A DNA stretch of 9,425 bases, from positions 1 to 9,425 of the forward strand of contig JAISPK010000034.1 of NCBI GenBank assembly GCA_031274985.1. The letters are read 5' to 3'. The DNA is from Coriobacteriales bacterium. GTDB lineage: Bacteria; Actinomycetota; Coriobacteriia; Coriobacteriales; UBA8131. Positions 4,955 through 9,425 of this stretch are shown here, one piece after another. The notes beneath the pieces were generated by a model. The model was not told the origin of the DNA and made no database searches. It worked only from the letters and a program-made list of their open reading frames with translations. The position numbers and the translations under genes were made by a program. Each line of letters begins with the position of its first letter. The stretch's first letter is position 1.

Positions 4955-6363
4955 CCTATCACGAGTACCCCGCACAAGAGACTCGAGAGCTCCTCGCCAA
5001 AGAGAGTCAGGAGTGCCTCGCCCGGGGCAACAACGTAGTTGCGTATGCCTTTCTTCCGCAGTTAGACGAACAGACAAAAACGCTCACCAGCGAGTATGCC
5101 CAGCTCTTCTATACCGCAAGTGATGTACGGCAGGCGCTGCTCTGCACCACGCACGAACTACAGGTAGTGATCCGTGCTGGCTCTGAGGGAGAAACCGTTC
5201 CTTGTAGCGATGTTACGCCTCTTAATTTAGCTGCAGCTCTTCATAAGGACAACTCCCTGAGGGATATCTATATAGAAAAGACCAATCCAGGCGGTCTCTT
5301 TGTGTCGCGCACTACGGTAGCGGGGGTGCGTGGCGTGATTTCTTCTGAAGACACCGCCTCGCTGCTGGGAGTCTCTCCTCCGATACACGCAATGCGCCCC
5401 GCGATTGCCGCAACCGCCTCAGAGTGTCGCACTGGCGAGCCGGCACTTGATATGGCCTGGCTTGAGCAGGTTCTCGAGCTCGATGAACTTGATGAGCTGT
5501 CCGGCTGCTCCCCTGCGGCCCTGTTGCCAAAGCCACCGGTTTCTCAAAGCGACTCTTTAGAGGCTTTAGAAGTTGCACCTGAGCTGCTCCTGGCGAGCAG
5601 GCAACCATCAGAAGAAAAGGGAGTGGTAGCTGCTTTTGTCTCCGGTCGTGGCGGGGTTGGCAAGTCAAGTCTTACCGCCCTCACGGGTATGAGCCTTTGG
5701 CGCACGGGTTCAAAGGTAGCCCTCCTCGATCTGGATCTGCAATTTGGCGATATCAGCATCCTCGTGGGCAATGAGCGGGAAAGTCGCATACAACGTCTGA
5801 GCCTCGATCAACTGAGCAGGGGGGAGATACTGATACCCTGCTTTGAAGGCTCACTCCTGCTGCTAGAAGCTCCGCCACGCCCGGAACAAGCCGAAGGATT
5901 GTTGTTGTGGATCCCCAGACTGCTGGCGGCGCTCAGAGCTGTGACTGACATTGTCCTGGTTAACACGGCGTGCCTGTGGGATGAGGCTGCTGCCGTGTTG
6001 GCATCCCATGCGGACAAGCTCGTCATCTGTATGGATCAACGGGCAACGTCCGTCTCTGCAGCGCGGCAGGTGGTTGATCTTTGCGTACGGCTGCAGATTC
6101 CTTCTACCAAACTCTCCTTTTTGCTCAACCGCTCGCAGAAAAGCGCGCCCATAACCGATATCGATGCCTCGCTGGCAATGGGCGGCGTGGACATCATCAC
6201 TATCGCTGAAGGGGGAGCAGACGTTGACGAGCTGCTCTCCTTAGGATGCCCTCTTGAAGTGCTCAACGCACAAAACGCGCTCAGACAGTCGATCCATGAA
6301 CTGGGGATCAACCTCTTAAAGCAGCCGGGCGCCAAACAGCCCTCTGCGGTGGTATACCGATGA
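4951..6363 (+). CDS. tadZ: TadZ/CpaE pilus localisation ATPase (MinD/ParA superfamily)
   Basis: A 470-residue TadZ/CpaE-like protein that positions the Tad machine, probably at a cell pole or focus. I chose the ATG at 4951 over the one 35 codons upstream because it overlaps the cpaB stop as ATGA and follows GGGAGGG by 8 bases. Residues 1-~220 are a poorly recognised N-terminal region where a receiver-like domain is usual, followed by a Pro/Ser/Glu-rich linker. The ATPase domain starts near 225: P-loop SGRGGVGKSS (231-240), then LLDLDLQFGD (258-267). Two residues depart from active ParA/MinD proteins: the signature Lys of KGGxGK is Arg233, and the usual Asp of the DIVLVD-type segment is Asn338 (IVLVNTA). 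TadZ proteins with an unorthodox Walker region are known, so this may be a nucleotide-binding rather than hydrolysing form. It overlaps tadA by 4 bp. Confidence 0.88.
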   Translation: MTYHEYPAQETRELLAKESQECLARGNNVVAYAFLPQLDEQTKTLTSEYAQLFYTASDVRQALLCTTHELQVVIRAGSEGETVPCSDVTPLNLAAALHKDNSLRDIYIEKTNPGGLFVSRTTVAGVRGVISSEDTASLLGVSPPIHAMRPAIAATASECRTGEPALDMAWLEQVLELDELDELSGCSPAALLPKPPVSQSDSLEALEVAPELLLASRQPSEEKGVVAAFVSGRGGVGKSSLTALTGMSLWRTGSKVALLDLDLQFGDISILVGNERESRIQRLSLDQLSRGEILIPCFEGSLLLLEAPPRPEQAEGLLLWIPRLLAALRAVTDIVLVNTACLWDEAAAVLASHADKLVICMDQRATSVSAARQVVDLCVRLQIPSTKLSFLLNRSQKSAPITDIDASLAMGGVDIITIAEGGADVDELLSLGCPLEVLNAQNALRQSIHELGINLLKQPGAKQPSAVVYR

Positions 6364-7688
6364 GCCTCCTCAGCTATATACAACAACTACAGCCGCAAGG
6401 TGCCTTAGCGACGGCAGGATTCGAGGATCGAAGCATGCCCGCGGCCCTGCGTAAAGCCCTCTTTAATCAACTGTCGAGCGATCGTATTGCTGAGCTTTTG
6501 ATTGAGAACACTGCACGCGCGAGGCTTGAGGTGCTCTCCGTGCTTACTATTGCCGCCGAGTCAGAGGAGTTTGCCTTTCTCAGCGAGGAGAAGCGGCGCC
6601 TCTTGATAGACGACGTTGCCAATTCGGTGCTCGGCTTGGGCCCGCTGGAACAATTACTCGCCCGGGGAGAAGTCACCGAGATCATGGTCAACGGGCACCG
6701 CAACCTCTTTTACGAGCAGGATGGCCGCATCTATCCCAGTGAGGTCTGCTTCAGCGATGAGCAGCAGCTGCGCATGGTCATCGACAGGATTCTGGGGCCG
6801 TTGGGGCGTCGTGTGGACGAGCAGAGCCCCCTTGTGTCAGCGCGGCTTCCCGAAGGGCACCGGGTCAATGTGGTTATCCCGCCACTGTCTTTGGACGGTC
6901 CCATTCTCACGATCAGAAAATTCCGTGAAGAGATGTATTCACTGGAGGAGCTTATCGAACTCAACAGCCTTGACGCAGCCGGAGCACAGCTGCTGCGATT
7001 TGCCGTATTGGCGCGCAAGAACATTGCGGTGAGCGGAGGTACCGGCAGCGGAAAAACAACCTTGCTCAACGCACTTTCGCTTGAGATTGCCCCGGATGAG
7101 CGAATCATCACCATTGAGGATGCTGCTGAGCTGCGCTTTGATAAGCATCCCCATGTGGTGCACCTCGAGTCGCGCGCCCAGAATGCCGAAGGAGTCGGCG
7201 AGGTAAGCATCCGTGACCTGGTCATCAATGCGCTGCGCATGCGCCCTGACCGAATCATCGTGGGAGAATGCCGCGGTAGCGAAGCGCTTGACATGCTTCA
7301 GGCCATGAATACCGGTCATGACGGGTCGCTCACCACGCTGCACGCTAACTCACCCGGTGAAGTAGCCACCCGCCTCACGATGATGGCGCGCTATGCCATG
7401 GATCTACCCCTGGGCGTAATCGAGGAGCAGATAGCCTCCGCTCTTGATTTGATAGTGCAGATCGACCGACTTTCCTCGGGAGCACGAAGGGTCACCAGTA
7501 TGTGCGAAGTGGGAGCATCCGACTCCAAGGGGGTGCAGATCAGCTGCCTGATGTCCTGGGATCATCGCGTGGAGCAGTACCTCTGGCACGGGGCTCCAAC
7601 GTGGCTCAGTGAATCGCAAGGTGCGGCAGGTATTTCTTCAAAGGAGGTGGCGCAGTGGTTGGAATTGGTGGGGTTGCTCTCACAATAA
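6360..7688 (+). CDS. tadA: TadA/CpaF secretion ATPase
   Basis: A 442-residue hexameric VirB11/PilT-type ATPase that powers Tad pilus extension and probably retraction at the inner membrane's cytoplasmic face. An N-terminal helical domain is followed by the family segment LGLGPLEQLL...VTEIMVNG (91-112). The core has Walker A GGTGSGKTTL (226-235), the acidic IEDAAEL (252-258), Walker B region RMRPDRIIVGE (293-303), and the His box TGHDGSLTTLHAN (318-330). All catalytic motifs are intact and the length is typical. Its ATG overlaps the tadZ stop as ATGA, so translation is coupled. It overlaps tadB by 34 bp; the last ~35 residues lie beyond the conserved core and vary in this family. Confidence 0.97.
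   Translation: MSLLSYIQQLQPQGALATAGFEDRSMPAALRKALFNQLSSDRIAELLIENTARARLEVLSVLTIAAESEEFAFLSEEKRRLLIDDVANSVLGLGPLEQLLARGEVTEIMVNGHRNLFYEQDGRIYPSEVCFSDEQQLRMVIDRILGPLGRRVDEQSPLVSARLPEGHRVNVVIPPLSLDGPILTIRKFREEMYSLEELIELNSLDAAGAQLLRFAVLARKNIAVSGGTGSGKTTLLNALSLEIAPDERIITIEDAAELRFDKHPHVVHLESRAQNAEGVGEVSIRDLVINALRMRPDRIIVGECRGSEALDMLQAMNTGHDGSLTTLHANSPGEVATRLTMMARYAMDLPLGVIEEQIASALDLIVQIDRLSSGARRVTSMCEVGASDSKGVQISCLMSWDHRVEQYLWHGAPTWLSESQGAAGISSKEVAQWLELVGLLSQ
7641..7648 (+). promoter_or_regulatory. Consensus ribosome binding site of tadB inside tadA
   Basis: AAGGAGGT lies six bases before GTG 7655. It fixes the tadB start inside the tadA coding region and would give tadB its own ribosome loading. 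Confidence 0.85.
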
Positions 7689-8650
7689 GTGCAGTCTTAG
7701 CGGCAATTGCCGCGGCATTCCTGGTACCGACCGTGATGGATATACTGCAAAGCTTTCAGCGGGCCGTTCAGATCAGAGCAAGGCTTACCGGAACAAACGC
7801 AGGCGAACTGTGGCAATTACTCCTGGGCGACCTCTGCACTAACGGGTTTGCACTCTTCAGTCTGCCTGCGCGATACCTGGAAAAAGTGGGCGCTCTCGCC
7901 CGGTTGATAGCTCGTACGCAGGCTGTTCTTTTGACGGGCATACCCGGATGCAACCAGCGAGCCCTCGCAGAGTCCCTTCTTGCACTCTGTGCGCTGAGCG
8001 GGTTGTTGTTTTGGGTACTGAGCGGGCAGATCCTGTTAGCGCTTTCGGGGCTGGTAGTACCTCTGGTGGCTGTGCAATTCAAAACACAAAACTGGATACG
8101 CAAGCGTAAGAACCTCCTGCGTGAGCAGCTCCCGGATGCCCTGCGAGGCTTAGGCATGTGCTTCATGGCCGGATTAAGTCTGGAGCAGGCTTTTGATCAA
8201 ACCGCTCAGGAATGCCGCGAGCCGCTTCGCAGCGAGTTGCTGCGCACGGTAAATGACCTGCATACCGGGTCTTCAATAAGGGAGTCACTGGCAGCCCTGG
8301 ACGGCAGGCTGGTTATGGACGAGATGCGCTTTGTTTCGGTTGCTCTGGAGATACAGCACCGCACCGGTGGGAGCATGCGAGAAGTACTGGACTGTGCCGC
8401 AGACTCCATGCTGGCAAGTTTTGATCTCAGCAGATCCCTTGAAGTGCAGACCTCGCAGGCGCGGATGTCTGCGCGCATCGTCAGTATTCTGCCGATAGCC
8501 TTGGTTGTGGTGCTGTCCCTTACCATGGAGGGCTATCTTGCTTCATTCTTCACCAGCTCGGCAGGTTTTGCCCTGCTACTTTGCGCTGTGGGCATGCAGG
8601 TGGCCGGCATCCTTTCTATTCGCAAAATACTCGGCATAGATCTGGGGTGA
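7655..8650 (+). CDS. tadB: TadB inner-membrane platform protein
   Basis: A 331-residue TadB, one of the paired GspF/PilC-like proteins that form the Tad platform on which TadA acts. The GTG start is fixed by a perfect AAGGAGGT. Hydrophobic segments lie at about 4-25, 104-124, 126-142, 275-291 and 303-322. The T2SSF domain runs from about 157 to 285, with LPDALRGLGMCFMAGLSLEQAF (159-180) and later EIQHRTGGSMREVLD (232-246), both typical of TadB. It begins within tadA (34-bp overlap). The stop is 5 bp before the tadC ATG. It appears intact. Confidence 0.92.
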   Translation: MVGIGGVALTISAVLAAIAAAFLVPTVMDILQSFQRAVQIRARLTGTNAGELWQLLLGDLCTNGFALFSLPARYLEKVGALARLIARTQAVLLTGIPGCNQRALAESLLALCALSGLLFWVLSGQILLALSGLVVPLVAVQFKTQNWIRKRKNLLREQLPDALRGLGMCFMAGLSLEQAFDQTAQECREPLRSELLRTVNDLHTGSSIRESLAALDGRLVMDEMRFVSVALEIQHRTGGSMREVLDCAADSMLASFDLSRSLEVQTSQARMSARIVSILPIALVVVLSLTMEGYLASFFTSSAGFALLLCAVGMQVAGILSIRKILGIDLG

Positions 8651-8655
8651 CCGGG

Positions 8656-9312
8656 ATGACGATTCTCTGTGTTCTCTTAACTGGCGTGTCTGTGGGCCTG
8701 CTTGGTTATACCTTTTTAGAAAACAAACAAAGGCAGGCCCACCAGCTTGGTGTACGCAGGCGTTTTTTTAATGTAGGCCCACAGAACCGCAGCAAACCGA
8801 GTCTTCAGTCGCTGCCCGTTATCGGCGCTGTGCTTAAGAAGCGTGAGGGCAAGCGGCTGGCGCATCGCTGCGAGGCGGAACTTCCCCGCATGCTTGACAT
8901 ACTCGCCATGGGAATGCAAGCGGGCCTGAGTTTTGACACAGCCTTTGGGCTGTATGTGCATCGTTTTGAAAACGAGCTGGCACTGCTCGGTCGGGAGCGC
9001 TTTGAGATCTGGGAACGGGGGCTTATCGGCCGTAGCGAGGGACTCGCACAACTGGCTGCCAGCATTAATTTGCCGATTTTCGATCGCTTCTGCAGAACGG
9101 CTGCCCGCTCGATTCGTTATGGGATTCCCCTGGCTCCGCTCATTAGGGAATACGCTGAGCAGGCTCGCAAAGAATACCGCAACAAACAAAAAGAACTGGT
9201 CTTAAAGGCTCCGGTTAAGATGCTTTTGCCCACGGGGGTCTTGATATTGCCGGCCATGATGATGCTGGTCATCGGGCCGATATTGTTGGATGTTGCCGAA
9301 AGGATGGTTTGA
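8656..9312 (+). CDS. tadC: TadC inner-membrane platform protein, short form
   Basis: A 218-residue TadC-like T2SSF protein, expected partner of TadB in the platform. ATG 8656 is preferred because GGGGTGA lies five bases before it; a GTG at 8647 overlapping the tadB stop is possible, whereas the ATG at 8581 would overlap tadB by 70 bp. One membrane helix is at about 1-20. The T2SSF domain starts at ELPRMLDILAMGMQAGLSFDTAF (75-97) and ends in a hydrophobic helix at 192-212. TadC proteins are usually nearer 300 residues with a further membrane pair after the N-terminus, so this one is short, but no frameshift is apparent. It is 3 bp from the next gene. Confidence 0.85.
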   Translation: MTILCVLLTGVSVGLLGYTFLENKQRQAHQLGVRRRFFNVGPQNRSKPSLQSLPVIGAVLKKREGKRLAHRCEAELPRMLDILAMGMQAGLSFDTAFGLYVHRFENELALLGRERFEIWERGLIGRSEGLAQLAASINLPIFDRFCRTAARSIRYGIPLAPLIREYAEQARKEYRNKQKELVLKAPVKMLLPTGVLILPAMMMLVIGPILLDVAERMV

Positions 9313-9315
9313 AAG

Positions 9316-9425
9316 ATGAAGAGTAAAACGAATGATACGGCGCCCGGTTGGATGCGTTGGATGCGGGCAGTGACTGCTCGCTTAATCAGCACAGGTAGAC
9401 GAGTGCGCATAGAACAAAGCGGTCA
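9316..9425 (+). CDS. Probable Flp pilin or TadE-like protein, N-terminus only (3' cut by window)
   Basis: An open frame from ATG 9316 to the window end, 36 whole codons. It reads MKSKTNDTAPGW, then WMRAVTARLIST, GRRVRIEQSG. The basic stretch followed by EQSG at the edge is what precedes the processed hydrophobic helix in Tad pilins and TadE/TadF-type pseudopilins (R..E.GQ..VE). That helix would lie just beyond the window. Position directly after tadC is where pilin or TadE genes are normally found. The exact type cannot be decided from what is visible. Confidence 0.6.
   Translation, partial: MKSKTNDTAPGWMRWMRAVTARLISTGRRVRIEQSG
9348..9365 (+). repeat. 9-bp tandem duplication TTGGATGCG
   Basis: TTGGATGCG occurs twice back to back in the start of the pilin-like gene. 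In frame it adds Trp-Met-Arg twice (GWMRWMR). It is a short in-frame slippage product at most, and it also gives two extra ATG codons that leave the true start slightly uncertain. Confidence 0.7.

Noticed and set aside
6731..7294. 187-residue minus-strand open frame across tadA
   Set aside because: It is Ser/Arg-rich noise opposite intact Walker A and B motifs of tadA.

Overview
This window joins the end of a [NiFe]-hydrogenase maturation (hyp) operon to the first genes of a Tad/Flp type IVc pilus operon. A 430-bp control region and a small ferredoxin gene on the other strand lie between them. The organism is most likely an anaerobic bacterium with moderate to high GC. The tad gene set, the gene overlaps, the GTG starts and the small clostridial-type ferredoxin would suit an environmental actinobacterium such as a member of the Coriobacteriia. 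That placement is an inference; no rRNA or other marker gene is present.

Bases 1-797 hold the 3' end of hypF followed by hypC. The hypF frame is open from base 1, and its first ~240 bases are two related 21-bp tandem arrays (four copies each), a perfect palindrome, and a dispersed-repeat motif. All are read in frame, so HypF carries a low-complexity Arg/Asp/Pro/Val/Ile-rich insertion in the linker just before the last part of its Kae1-like domain. HypD (813-1937) and HypE (1941-2993) follow, packed closely, with all their signature motifs. HypF and HypE make the cyanide ligands of the NiFe site; HypC and HypD carry and assemble the Fe(CN)2CO unit. No hydrogenase structural genes and no hypA or hypB are in view.

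Bases 3012-3578 encode a 188-residue protein that looks like a divergent member of the uracil-DNA glycosylase fold lacking the expected catalytic residues. It converges on, and overlaps by 26 bp, a 62-residue 2[4Fe-4S] ferredoxin gene on the minus strand (3553-3741).

Bases 3742-4171 contain no convincing gene. They hold a strong ferredoxin ribosome binding site, a 37-nt sequence resembling a solitary CRISPR repeat, a long imperfect hairpin, and a set of GGTTTAG direct repeats spaced about one helical turn apart. The last has the layout of an OmpR/PhoB-family operator and sits just upstream of the tad operon.

Bases 4172-9425 are a tightly coupled operon: cpaB/rcpC, tadZ/cpaE, tadA/cpaF, tadB, tadC and the start of a probable pilin or TadE-like gene. 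Three of the junctions overlap (4, 4 and 34 bp). Together they encode a secretin-associated or periplasmic pilus factor, a localisation ATPase, the motor ATPase, two inner-membrane platform proteins and probably a pilus subunit.
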